Positions 1-5,315 of a stretch of 5,315 bases of DNA are shown here, one piece after another; the first letter of the stretch is position 1, and every line of letters begins with the position of its first letter. The translations under genes were made by a program, and so were the position numbers. Where the stretch lies: the NCBI GenBank assembly GCA_020848055.1, contig JADLBB010000076.1:1-5315 (forward strand), given 5' to 3'. Source of the DNA: Chloroflexota bacterium (GTDB lineage Bacteria; Chloroflexota; Limnocylindria; QHBO01). Below the pieces are notes generated by a model that was not told the DNA's origin, did no database searches, and saw only the letters and a list, made by a program, of their open reading frames with translations.

Positions 1-894
1 CGGCTCCCACCAATTGGCGACGTGGATGTAGCTGTAGCCGATGCCCTTGAGTGCCACCGGCACGGCGAGGTGCTGGCTCAACTGGCGCTGGATTGGTCCC
101 CGGTCGCGGCCGGACGTCGCGGACGCCTCCAGGACATCGGCATCGAGGTAGCGCATGTTCAGCGAGCTGACCAGCGACAGCGGGGTCTTGATGTAGTTGG
201 CGTGCGCGTGGCGCGCCACGTTGAAGCCGCGATTCTCCAACGCGGAAAGGAACGGCTCGTCGTCGTAGCCGTACGTCTCCCGCAGGGCAGTGGGTCCCGC
301 GTAACGATCCACGATCAGGTAGTAGACGTCCGGCAGGTCGCCATCGGGTGGATGCAGCATGATCGCGTCGATATCGCCCTCGATCGGATGGGCCGACGCG
401 CGCGCGACCATGCCGTTGCCCAGGCTCCACGCGTTTGCGACCACCAGGACCAGGGTGACCAGGTTCAGGAAGCGGGTAGCGCGGGCCGCTCCATGCCGCG
501 CGCCGGTGACCAGCCACACGGCGGCGAACAGGAGCGCGATCCAGATGACGAGAAACGGCAGCTGCCTAGGAAAGCTCGAGGCCACCATGTTCCAGGCGTG
601 GCCGTACCCGAAGAAGCCGATGACCAGGACGGTGGTGACCAGGCCGGCGCCGTGCCAGTTCCTGGTGACCAGGCCGAGGATCACGAGCACCGCGGCGGCG
701 CTGCCCACCGACACCGCCAGTGGCAGCAGGATCGGGCGCGTGGTGACCTGCTCCGACGCGTTGGCTGCGAACAGGAAGACCACCGGGTAGGCGGCCGCCA
801 GCAGCGGGTGAAACGGGATCGAGCCTAGGCTGCGCCAGTCCCGTGTCAGTCCGGACACTCGCCCCGGACCGGCTGGACCTGTACCATCGGGCAT
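1..894 (-). CDS. Membrane-anchored sulfatase-like hydrolase/transferase, N-terminal part (runs off left edge)
   Basis: The frame is open from an ATG at 894 to the window edge, giving 298 residues with no stop. Residues about 28-160 form a hydrophobic block of roughly five membrane helices (near 28-45, 55-76, 83-103, 112-130 and 142-158). A soluble domain then begins with PDVYYLIVDRYAG (188-200), followed by GYDDEPFLSALENRGF (209-224) and NYIKTPLSLVSSLNMRYL (233-250). This order matches the start of sulfatase/LTA-synthase-like domains of the alkaline phosphatase superfamily. By analogy D196 is the first metal ligand and T237 the likely nucleophile; this is inferred, not shown. The catalytic domain should face outside the membrane and act on an envelope phospho- or sulfo-ester polymer. 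The remaining metal ligands lie beyond the window. The start is not certain: no clear ribosome site precedes the ATG, and an in-frame GTG lies at 858. It diverges from the YIDPGSGS and methyltransferase genes. Confidence 0.85.
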   Translation of the reverse strand, partial: MPDGTGPAGPGRVSGLTRDWRSLGSIPFHPLLAAAYPVVFLFAANASEQVTTRPILLPLAVSVGSAAAVLVILGLVTRNWHGAGLVTTVLVIGFFGYGHAWNMVASSFPRQLPFLVIWIALLFAAVWLVTGARHGAARATRFLNLVTLVLVVANAWSLGNGMVARASAHPIEGDIDAIMLHPPDGDLPDVYYLIVDRYAGPTALRETYGYDDEPFLSALENRGFNVARHAHANYIKTPLSLVSSLNMRYLDADVLEASATSGRDRGPIQRQLSQHLAVPVALKGIGYSYIHVANWWEP

Positions 895-905
895 AACACT
901 AACCC

Positions 906-910
906 GAGGG
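906..910 (+). promoter_or_regulatory. Probable ribosome binding site for the GTG start at 919
   Basis: GAGGG lies 8 nt before the GTG at 919. It is the only purine-rich stretch in the 24-bp divergent gap and supports GTG as the start of the small YIDPGSGS gene. The corresponding promoter would have to lie inside the 5' end of the divergent sulfatase gene; I found no good -10/-35 pair there. Confidence 0.45.
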
Positions 911-918
911 CGCGCGTC

Positions 919-1104
919 GTGCTGATTGCCTATATCGATCCGGGGTCCGGGAGCATGCTGCTGCAGGTCTTGCTGGCGGGCGTGCTGGCCATCCCATTCT
1001 TCTTCAGGCGCGTGATCGCCGATACGCTAGGCCGATTCCGCCGCGGCGGCGCCGATACGGCCGCGACCGGCAACCCCGCGCAGGATGACGATCCCGCCGC
1101 CTGA
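919..1104 (+). CDS. Small conserved-looking membrane protein with YIDPGSGS motif
   Basis: A 61-residue protein starting at GTG. Residues 5-12 read YIDPGSGS, followed directly by a hydrophobic segment (about 13-30, MLLQVLLAGVLAIPFFF) and then a basic stretch (R30, R31, R40, R42) with a low-complexity acidic Ala/Asp tail. It therefore looks like a single-pass or hairpin membrane peptide with its positive charges on the cytoplasmic side. I recall small proteins with YIDPG(S/T)GS and the same layout next to sulfatase-like and SAM-methyltransferase genes in other bacteria, but no function is known to me. It is not a shadow frame: it has a ribosome site, and its stop (1102-1104) overlaps the start of the methyltransferase gene by 20 nt, suggesting translational coupling. 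It could be an assembly or anchoring partner of the neighbouring enzymes, which is inference only. Confidence 0.75.
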   Translation: MLIAYIDPGSGSMLLQVLLAGVLAIPFFFRRVIADTLGRFRRGGADTAATGNPAQDDDPAA

Positions 1105-2497
1105 CGGGGTCGATGTCGACCCGGCTTCCTTCCGCGATCCGGCCGGCTTCGTCTACCGCCGCGACGGCGTCCTGTACCGCCAGGTGCAGCCGGTTGCGGC
1201 GGACGACTGGCGCGCGTTCATTGAGGGTGGGTTGTACCGGTCGCTCGTCAACGATCGGCTCATCGTCGAGCACGAGGACGCGCCGCTCGCCGACGCGGCC
1301 ACGCCCGAAGCGGCGGCGGTCATCCGTCCGCGCCGGCTCGACTTCATCAGCTACCCGTACGAGTGGTGCTTCTCGCAATTGAAGGATGCCGCGCTGTTGA
1401 CGCTCGAGCTGCAGTCGCGGGCGCTCGACGCCGGCATGCGGCTCAAGGACGCCAGTGCCTACAACATCCAGTTCGATGCCGGCCGCCCGATCCTGATCGA
1501 CTCGCTCAGCTTCGAGCGTGCCGAGCCGACCGATCCGTGGCCCGCCTATCGACAGTTCTGCGAGCATTTCCTGGCGCCGCTGGCGCTGATCGCCCGTCGC
1601 GACCCCCGGTGCGGCCTGCTGCTGCGCGACTTCGTGGACGGCATCCCGCTGGACCTCGCGTCGCGCCTGCTGCCGGGGCGGTCGCGGCTCAATCTCGGCC
1701 TGTCGGCTCACCTCCACCTTCATGCCCGTGCCCAGCGCCGGGCCTCCAGCGCGCCGATCCGAACCGAGGCCGATGCGCCCGCGCCCTCGCGCCGGGTGAG
1801 CGCCACCGGGCAGCGCGCCCTGCTCGATTCGCTGCGGCGAACGGTCGAGCGGCTGCGATGGAAGCCGGTCGGACAGTGGGCGGGTTACGCGACCGCCACC
1901 TCGTACTCCGATGCCGCGACGGCCAGCAAGGGCCAGATCGTGCGTGACATGCTCGCTACCGTCGACGGGCGGAGCGCCTGGGACCTCGGTGCCAACACCG
2001 GCGTCTACAGCGCCATGGCCGCCGACGCTGGGTACCGCGTCGTGGCCTGGGACCTGGACCCGGCCGCGGTCGAGGCGCATTGGCTCCGCGTGCGCGGCGA
2101 TGGCGGCCCGCCGGTGCTGCCCCTGGTCGGCGACCTGGTCAACCCGTCGCCGGCGTTGGGCTGGGCACTGGCCGAGCGAGCCTCCTTCCTCGAGCGCGAG
2201 CACCCGGACGTGCTGCTGGCGCTCGCCCTCGTCCACCACCTCGCGATCGGCAACAACGTTCCGCTGCCGGCCATCGCGCGCCTGTTCGCGCGCCTGTCAG
2301 GTCACGCGATCGTCGAGTTCGTGCCGAAGGCGGACCCGATGACCCGCCGCCTGCTGGCCGCCCGCCGCGACATCTTCGACGACTACTCGATCGACGGGTT
2401 CCGCGCCGCGTTCGGTTCGGCCTTCGAGATCGTCCGCGAGGCGCCGATCACCGACTCGCCGCGCACCCTGTTCCTGCTGGCCCGGCGATCGGCGTGA
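1085..2497 (+). CDS. Two-domain SAM-dependent methyltransferase (NoeA-related type)
   Basis: A 470-residue protein starting at ATG 1085. The C-terminal domain (about 270-468) is a class I Rossmann methyltransferase: motif I is WDLGANTG (299-306), the acidic end of strand 2 is AWDLD (321-325, D323 being the likely ribose-binding residue), and the motif IV region is DVLLALALVHHL (375-386). The N-terminal half (about 10-215) resembles the conserved front of methyltransferases annotated near nodulation protein NoeA: ASFRDPAGFVY (14-24), FISYPYEWCFSQLKDAALL (87-105), LKDASAYNIQF (120-130), ILIDSLSFE (136-144) and PLDLASRLLP (188-197). Residues about 218-245 look like a variable Ala/Arg/Pro linker. 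Family knowledge suggests modification of a glycan or surface polymer, but the acceptor is unknown. The start overlaps the upstream small gene by 20 nt and has only a weak AGG immediately before it, so coupled translation is likely. A GNAT gene follows after 29 nt. Confidence 0.9.
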   Translation: MTIPPPDGVDVDPASFRDPAGFVYRRDGVLYRQVQPVAADDWRAFIEGGLYRSLVNDRLIVEHEDAPLADAATPEAAAVIRPRRLDFISYPYEWCFSQLKDAALLTLELQSRALDAGMRLKDASAYNIQFDAGRPILIDSLSFERAEPTDPWPAYRQFCEHFLAPLALIARRDPRCGLLLRDFVDGIPLDLASRLLPGRSRLNLGLSAHLHLHARAQRRASSAPIRTEADAPAPSRRVSATGQRALLDSLRRTVERLRWKPVGQWAGYATATSYSDAATASKGQIVRDMLATVDGRSAWDLGANTGVYSAMAADAGYRVVAWDLDPAAVEAHWLRVRGDGGPPVLPLVGDLVNPSPALGWALAERASFLEREHPDVLLALALVHHLAIGNNVPLPAIARLFARLSGHAIVEFVPKADPMTRRLLAARRDIFDDYSIDGFRAAFGSAFEIVREAPITDSPRTLFLLARRSA

Positions 2498-2516
2498 ATA
2501 CCTGACACGGACCGCC

Positions 2517-2520
2517 AGGA
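2517..2520 (+). promoter_or_regulatory. Probable ribosome binding site favouring GTG 2527
   Basis: AGGA lies 6 nt before the GTG at 2527. The alternative in-frame ATG at 2542 has no purine-rich sequence at a suitable distance, so this site favours the GTG start. The five residues between them (QTAP) add nothing recognisable to the acetyltransferase fold, so the choice is not settled by protein similarity. Confidence 0.4.
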
Positions 2521-2526
2521 TCGTGG

Positions 2527-3168
2527 GTGCAGACTGCGCCAATGACCGAGTCGCTCGAGATCCATCCGCTGACCGCCGATCGCCTGTCCGACCTCGCGGC
2601 ACTGTTCGGCCAGGGCGGCGACCCGAAGTGGTGCTGGTGCGCCTGGTACCGGCTGCGCAACGTCGACTTCGGACGCTCGACGGCCACGTCCAACCGGCAG
2701 GTCCTGGAGCGCGAGGTCGAGACGCTCCGCCTCGACGGTCGCGCTCCCGGGCTGGTGGCCTACCGAGACGGGGAAGCCATCGGCTGGGTGAGCCTCGGTC
2801 CACGCGACGACTACGAGCGGCTCACTCATTCCAAAGTGCTTGCCTCGCTCGACGAGCGGCCGGTGTGGTCCATCGTCTGCTTTGTCGTCGCTCGACAGGC
2901 CCGAGGAGCCGGTGTGGCCACGGCGCTGCTGGCGGCTGCGGTCGACTACGCGGCCGAGCACGGCGCGACCCTGCTCGAGGCCTATCCGATCGAGACCGAC
3001 GGGCGTCGGGTTCCCGCGGCCGATGCCTACAAGGGCACGGTCGGCATGTTCGAGGCCGCCGGCTTCGACGTGGTGGCACGGCGTCAGTTCAACCGGACGA
3101 GCCCGGTGCGGCCAATCGTCCGGCGCGAGCTGGATTCCCCTGACAATCCTGCTCGGCCTCGGCGTTGA
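2527..3168 (+). CDS. GNAT-family N-acetyltransferase
   Basis: A 213-residue protein (208 if started at ATG 2542). The acetyl-CoA-binding motif A is VCFVVARQARGAGVATALL (117-135), where R123-x-x-R126-G-x-G129-V-A is the Q/RxxGxG/A pyrophosphate-binding loop. It is preceded by the strand GEAIGWVSLGP (82-92) and followed by the helix LAAAVDYAAEHGA, EAYPI (151-155) and a C-terminal GMFEAAGFDVVAR (173-185), the usual GNAT order. The N-terminus has a paired-cysteine WCWCAWYR (35-42), which I associate with a small-molecule GNAT subgroup carrying CWC-type motifs. The role of these cysteines is unknown. The substrate cannot be deduced; small-molecule or protein amine acetylation is equally possible. 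It lies 29 nt after the methyltransferase and could be co-transcribed, but the fold is common and a link to the surface module is unproven. Its 3' end converges on the AlaX gene. Confidence 0.88.
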   Translation: MQTAPMTESLEIHPLTADRLSDLAALFGQGGDPKWCWCAWYRLRNVDFGRSTATSNRQVLEREVETLRLDGRAPGLVAYRDGEAIGWVSLGPRDDYERLTHSKVLASLDERPVWSIVCFVVARQARGAGVATALLAAAVDYAAEHGATLLEAYPIETDGRRVPAADAYKGTVGMFEAAGFDVVARRQFNRTSPVRPIVRRELDSPDNPARPRR

Positions 3169-3245
3169 CGTGGTGCGTGTGCGCAGCGTATCCTCGACCC
3201 GCGCCCGGAGGGGCATCGCGACCGTGGTCATTTCGATCAGCATCG

Positions 3246-3285
3246 ACGCCGGAGCACGCAGGCGGCAACGCCGGAGCACGTAGGC
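3246..3285. repeat. Pair of 18-nt direct repeats, 22-nt period
   Basis: ACGCCGGAGCACGCAGGC at 3246-3263 recurs at 3268-3285 with one change (C to T at the fourteenth base). The period is 22 nt and the spacer 4 nt. Two units are too few for a CRISPR or a minisatellite call. A small tandem duplication in non-coding DNA explains it. Confidence 0.7.
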
Positions 3286-3340
3286 TCGATCCGTCGAGTG
3301 GCCGCTGGATGAGCGAAGTCACTCCGGGCGTCTCGCTGTC

Positions 3341-3472
3341 GGATTTCGCTGGGTTGCGCGCGAGCCCTCGGCGAAGTCGCCAGGTTCCGCTCCGAGCGTT
3401 GTTTGGTGGGCCGGGTGACGTGGGAGCACGATTCCGGCTTAGATTTGCGCAGGATTCGCCGGGTTGTGCGCG
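3341..3472. repeat. Two dispersed imperfect direct repeats of about 22 nt
   Basis: The unit GGATTTCGCTGGGTTGCGCGCG at 3341-3362 reappears at 3452-3472 as GGATTCGCCGGGTTGTGCGCG. They differ by one deleted T and two transitions. The 89-nt stretch between them is unrelated as far as I can see. Placement between convergent 3' ends is typical of genome-wide intergenic repeats, but copy number elsewhere cannot be seen from this window. Confidence 0.55.
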
Positions 3473-3547
3473 TGCATCGCCGCCTTACGCCCGCTCCCAG
3501 CGCAATCTGGCACCTTACGGCGGATACCGAGCTGCAACGCAGTGGCG

Positions 3548-4273
3548 CTAGTCGGAGACCTCGATCCGGATGCGCTTGTTGATGCGGCCCTTCGACTCGT
3601 AGCCGGTGACCCGCACGTGGCCGATCTCGGCGGTGTGGGCCACGTGGGTGCCACCATCGGCCTGCAGGTCCAGCCCCACGATCTCGATCGTGCGCACCTC
3701 GCTGATTCCCGGCGGCAGCAGGTTGATCTTGGTCCGGATCAGGTCCGGAATTGCGAATGCCTCGTCGCGCGGCAGGATTGCGACGCGGATCTCGTGGTCA
3801 GCCGCGATCTCCGCATTGACGCGCTGCTCGATCTCGCCCACCAGCTCGCCGGACATGGTCTCGAACTCGAAGTCCATGCGCCCACTCAGCGGCTCCATGT
3901 TGCCGCCGGTGACCGATGCGCCCCAGTCGCGCCAGACGACCCCGCACAGGACGTGCAGGGCGGAATGCGTCCGCATGAGCCGATGCCGTCGCTCCCAGTC
4001 GAGCTCGACGCGCACCTCGGTGCTCGGTTGGGGGAGGTTGCCCTCGGTCCCGAGGACGTGCCAGATGTCGTCGCCGTGCTTCCTGGCGTCGGTCACCATC
4101 CACGTGCCGCCATCGGCACCGATCAACTGCCCTCGATCGGCCGGCTGTCCGCCGCCGCCGGGGTAGAAGACGGTCCGATCCAGGCGCACCGCGTGCGCAT
4201 CGGCATCGGTCTCGAGCACGGTGGCGTCCACGGCGCGGGCGTAGGCGTCGGTGTAGCAGATGTTCTCGCTCAC
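3548..4273 (-). CDS. alaX: AlaX-type alanyl-tRNA editing protein
   Basis: A 241-residue protein from GTG 4273, the size of medium AlaX proteins. These stand-alone homologues of the AlaRS editing domain hydrolyse mischarged Ser-tRNA(Ala) or Gly-tRNA(Ala) in the cytoplasm. Residues 37-48, YPGGGGQPADRG, form the glycine-rich motif characteristic of AlaX-M and AlaRS editing domains. RTHSALHVL (101-109) supplies the zinc-binding HxxxH, H103 and H107. DGGTHVAHTAEIG (206-218) is the second metal motif, with H210 in place and Asp206 where the canonical enzyme has Cys. The C-terminal KGRINKRIRIEV (228-239) is also typical. It has no ribosome site but a TAGCCT element 6 nt before the GTG, suggesting a leaderless message. 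It diverges from the nucleotidyltransferase-like gene across 29 bp. The Cys-to-Asp change could be a subfamily feature rather than loss of activity. Confidence 0.92.
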   Translation of the reverse strand: MSENICYTDAYARAVDATVLETDADAHAVRLDRTVFYPGGGGQPADRGQLIGADGGTWMVTDARKHGDDIWHVLGTEGNLPQPSTEVRVELDWERRHRLMRTHSALHVLCGVVWRDWGASVTGGNMEPLSGRMDFEFETMSGELVGEIEQRVNAEIAADHEIRVAILPRDEAFAIPDLIRTKINLLPPGISEVRTIEIVGLDLQADGGTHVAHTAEIGHVRVTGYESKGRINKRIRIEVSD

Positions 4274-4279
4274 GACCCA

Positions 4280-4285
4280 AGGCTA
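4280..4285 (-). promoter_or_regulatory. Candidate -10 element for a leaderless alaX transcript
   Basis: Read on the minus strand this is TAGCCT, matching the TANNNT core, followed by exactly 6 nt and then the GTG start of alaX. That places the start codon at the expected transcription start. No good -35 hexamer is visible, and no Shine-Dalgarno sequence could fit if this is correct. Confidence 0.4.
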
Positions 4286-4290
4286 GCGTG

Positions 4291-4296
4291 TAGGAT
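4291..4296 (+). promoter_or_regulatory. Candidate -10 element for a leaderless nucleotidyltransferase-like gene
   Basis: TAGGAT matches TATAAT at four of six positions, including the key T, A and final T. It sits 6 nt before GTG 4303, so transcription would begin at or next to the start codon. No Shine-Dalgarno sequence precedes the GTG, and no clear -35 is seen. Confidence 0.45.
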
Positions 4297-4302
4297 CCGC
4301 GC

Positions 4303-5315
4303 GTGACTCAGGATGGCGCGCCGTTGCCCGAACAGTCCATCGCGGAGGTCGTCGAGGCGGCTCGCAAGCTCGGCGTCGAGCTGGACGCCGACGAGGCGGC
4401 CGAGTGGATCGGCGCCATCTCGTCGGATGCCGGCGGATCGCTCGTCGTGGACGTGGACACCGGCGTGTACGGCCACCGCATCTCGATGGCCGACGTGGAC
4501 GAGGCCGGCATGGCCCGCTTCAAGCGCATGGCAGGCATCGTCGGCTTCCCCGATCGCCCGCCACAGGTGGTGACGGCCCTGGCCATCGCCGGCTCGGCGG
4601 CGCAGGGCCGCGTCCAGCGCTTCCCCGCCGATTGCGACTTCTTTGAGCGCATCCACATCCGGGCCGATACGCGCGAGGCCGCCTGCGAGATCTTGGCCGA
4701 CGTCATGCGCTCGAAGGCGCTCGAGACGCTGCGAGGTCCGGGCTACCGCCTGTACGAGGTCAAGTTCGGCAGCTGGCCATCCGAAACCGTTGCTGGCGGC
4801 GTCACGCACAGCGCCGGCTCGCCGATCTCGTGGACGCCCGCGCAGGTCGAGGCGGGTGCGATCGAGATCACGGCTCCGGGTGGAGGGACCGAACCATTCA
4901 CCTGGGCCGATGCCGCCCACGATCCAGGCTGGTGCAAGCTCGACTGGGTAATCGCCGACTCCGAGAACCGACGGCTGTCGAATGCGTCGAACTCGCTCGA
5001 CATCACCTGGGAGGCGCCGGACGGCACGATCACGCCGCTCGACGGGTTCCTGGACCCGTACTTCCAGGAGGTGTACCTCGAGACCGAGTCGATCCCGCTG
5101 TTCAGCCAGCTCGTCAAGTCGATGGGTGCGGACTCGGTGGCAGAATACGTCGAAGCGCTGACGCACGAGGTCACCAAGTACACGGTCAAGGAGTCCAACC
5201 ACGGCAAGGCCGCGCGTCGGATGTACAACATCTTCCGCCTGACCGGCCGATATGCCGAGGCGGCCTACATCCGCGAGTTGTTCGACGAGCCGGTGACCGC
5301 GCTCTACCAGGTCGC
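4303..5315 (+). CDS. Uncharacterised protein with nucleotidyltransferase-like motif, C-terminus off right edge
   Basis: The frame is open from GTG 4303 to the window end, giving 337 residues without a stop. I do not recognise a named family. Residues 97-114, GSAAQGRVQRFPADCDFF, have the layout GS(x11)DxD of the Pol-beta nucleotidyltransferase superfamily, with D110 and D112 as candidate metal ligands. A hydrophobic strand lies before the GS (VTALAIA, 90-96). A third acidic residue could be E152 in RLYEVKFGSW (149-158) or D214 in KLDWVIADS (212-220). The C-terminal part is helical and basic (VTKYTVKESNHGKAARRMYNIF, 290-311), which could be the helical domain that often follows this fold. The N-terminal 90 residues are acidic with no identified domain. 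No signal peptide or membrane helix is seen. A long antisense frame overlaps it, but the sense reading has the proper codon-position bias. It diverges from alaX; a tRNA-linked role is conceivable but unsupported. Confidence 0.75.
   Translation, partial: MTQDGAPLPEQSIAEVVEAARKLGVELDADEAAEWIGAISSDAGGSLVVDVDTGVYGHRISMADVDEAGMARFKRMAGIVGFPDRPPQVVTALAIAGSAAQGRVQRFPADCDFFERIHIRADTREAACEILADVMRSKALETLRGPGYRLYEVKFGSWPSETVAGGVTHSAGSPISWTPAQVEAGAIEITAPGGGTEPFTWADAAHDPGWCKLDWVIADSENRRLSNASNSLDITWEAPDGTITPLDGFLDPYFQEVYLETESIPLFSQLVKSMGADSVAEYVEALTHEVTKYTVKESNHGKAARRMYNIFRLTGRYAEAAYIRELFDEPVTALYQV

Larger units (their letters stand above)
3169..3547. other. Non-coding convergent intergenic region
   Basis: These 379 bp separate the 3' ends of the GNAT gene (plus) and the AlaX gene (minus). 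The open frames crossing it have Arg/Pro/Ser-rich translations with no recognisable domain, so I call it non-coding. It contains a pair of 18-nt direct repeats (3246-3285) and a pair of about 22-nt imperfect direct repeats (3341-3362, 3452-3472). It also has a few weak inverted repeats: CTCGA/TCGAG at 3285-3298 around a TCCG loop, CTGC/GCAG at 3532-3542, and CCAG/CTGG at 3497-3510. None is followed by a T-tract on either strand, so no intrinsic terminator is called. Since neither flanking gene starts here, promoters for them are not expected. Confidence 0.7.

Noticed and set aside
22..828. 268-residue plus-strand open frame opposite the sulfatase-like gene
   Set aside because: Its translation is rich in Arg, Gln, Asp and His with no domain. 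The minus strand here gives membrane helices followed by clear sulfatase motifs, so this is an antisense shadow of GC-rich coding.
1004..2239. 411-residue minus-strand open frame opposite the methyltransferase
   Set aside because: It is long only because high-GC coding suppresses stops on the opposite strand. The translation is Arg/Gln-rich and featureless, while the sense frame has SAM-binding motifs.
2383..3279. 298-residue minus-strand open frame across the methyltransferase end and the GNAT gene
   Set aside because: It spans two well-supported sense genes and their gap and has no recognisable motif.
3285..3298. Hairpin CTCGA-TCCG-TCGAG as a terminator of the GNAT gene
   Set aside because: The 5-bp stem is short, it lies over 110 nt past the stop codon and has no T-tract on either side.
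3246..3472. Possible CRISPR array
   Set aside because: Only two units per repeat type, with 4-nt or 89-nt separations and no cas genes.
3165..3551. 128-residue plus-strand open frame in the convergent gap, with an internal ATG at 3309
   Set aside because: Low-complexity Arg/Pro/Ser/Ala translation, no convincing ribosome site, and it crosses the repeat pairs. Treated as non-coding.
3464..4306. 280-residue plus-strand open frame opposite alaX
   Set aside because: The minus strand encodes a textbook AlaX protein. This frame is its antisense shadow.
4450..4485. EF-hand-like DVDTGVYGHRIS in the nucleotidyltransferase-like protein (residues 50-61)
   Set aside because: Only the first acidic positions fit. 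The required Glu at position 12 of the loop is Ser, and no flanking helices of the right pattern are evident.
4270..5202. 310-residue minus-strand open frame opposite the nucleotidyltransferase-like gene
   Set aside because: The sense frame is open to the edge, has a -10 element at the right distance and contains a GS...DxD motif. The antisense translation is Arg/Asp/Gly-rich with none.

Overview
This is a very GC-rich bacterial window with strong G/C third-position bias, and it carries six protein genes. Short intergenic gaps, GTG starts and leaderless-looking starts fit a high-GC lineage such as Chloroflexota (Limnocylindria-like) or Actinomycetota. No marker gene fixes the phylum, so this is only an impression. 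I see no rRNA, tRNA, mobile element or CRISPR array.

Left part (1-2497): an apparent cell-surface module. A membrane-anchored sulfatase/alkaline-phosphatase-superfamily protein runs leftward off the window edge. Diverging from it after 24 bp are a 61-residue protein with a YIDPGSGS motif and one hydrophobic helix, and a 470-residue protein with a conserved N-terminal domain and a C-terminal SAM methyltransferase domain. The small gene and the methyltransferase overlap by 20 nt and look translationally coupled. A sulfatase-type hydrolase/transferase, a small membrane partner and a methyltransferase suggest modification of an envelope glycan or phospho-polymer, but no substrate can be read from the sequence.

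Middle (2527-3547): a GNAT-family acetyltransferase follows 29 nt after the methyltransferase. A 379-bp non-coding stretch then separates the 3' ends of two convergent genes. It holds two sets of short imperfect direct repeats and no convincing terminator.

Right part (3548-5315): a minus-strand AlaX-type alanyl-tRNA editing protein diverges from a large plus-strand gene that runs off the right edge. The latter is not a family I recognise by name. It has a GS(x11)DxD motif like that of Pol-beta-superfamily nucleotidyltransferases and a basic helical C-terminal segment. The 29-bp gap between the two genes holds a TANNNT element on each strand, each exactly 6 nt before its GTG start. This is the geometry of two divergent leaderless transcripts. 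The nucleotidyltransferase-like gene and the small YIDPGSGS/methyltransferase module are the most promising under-described items.
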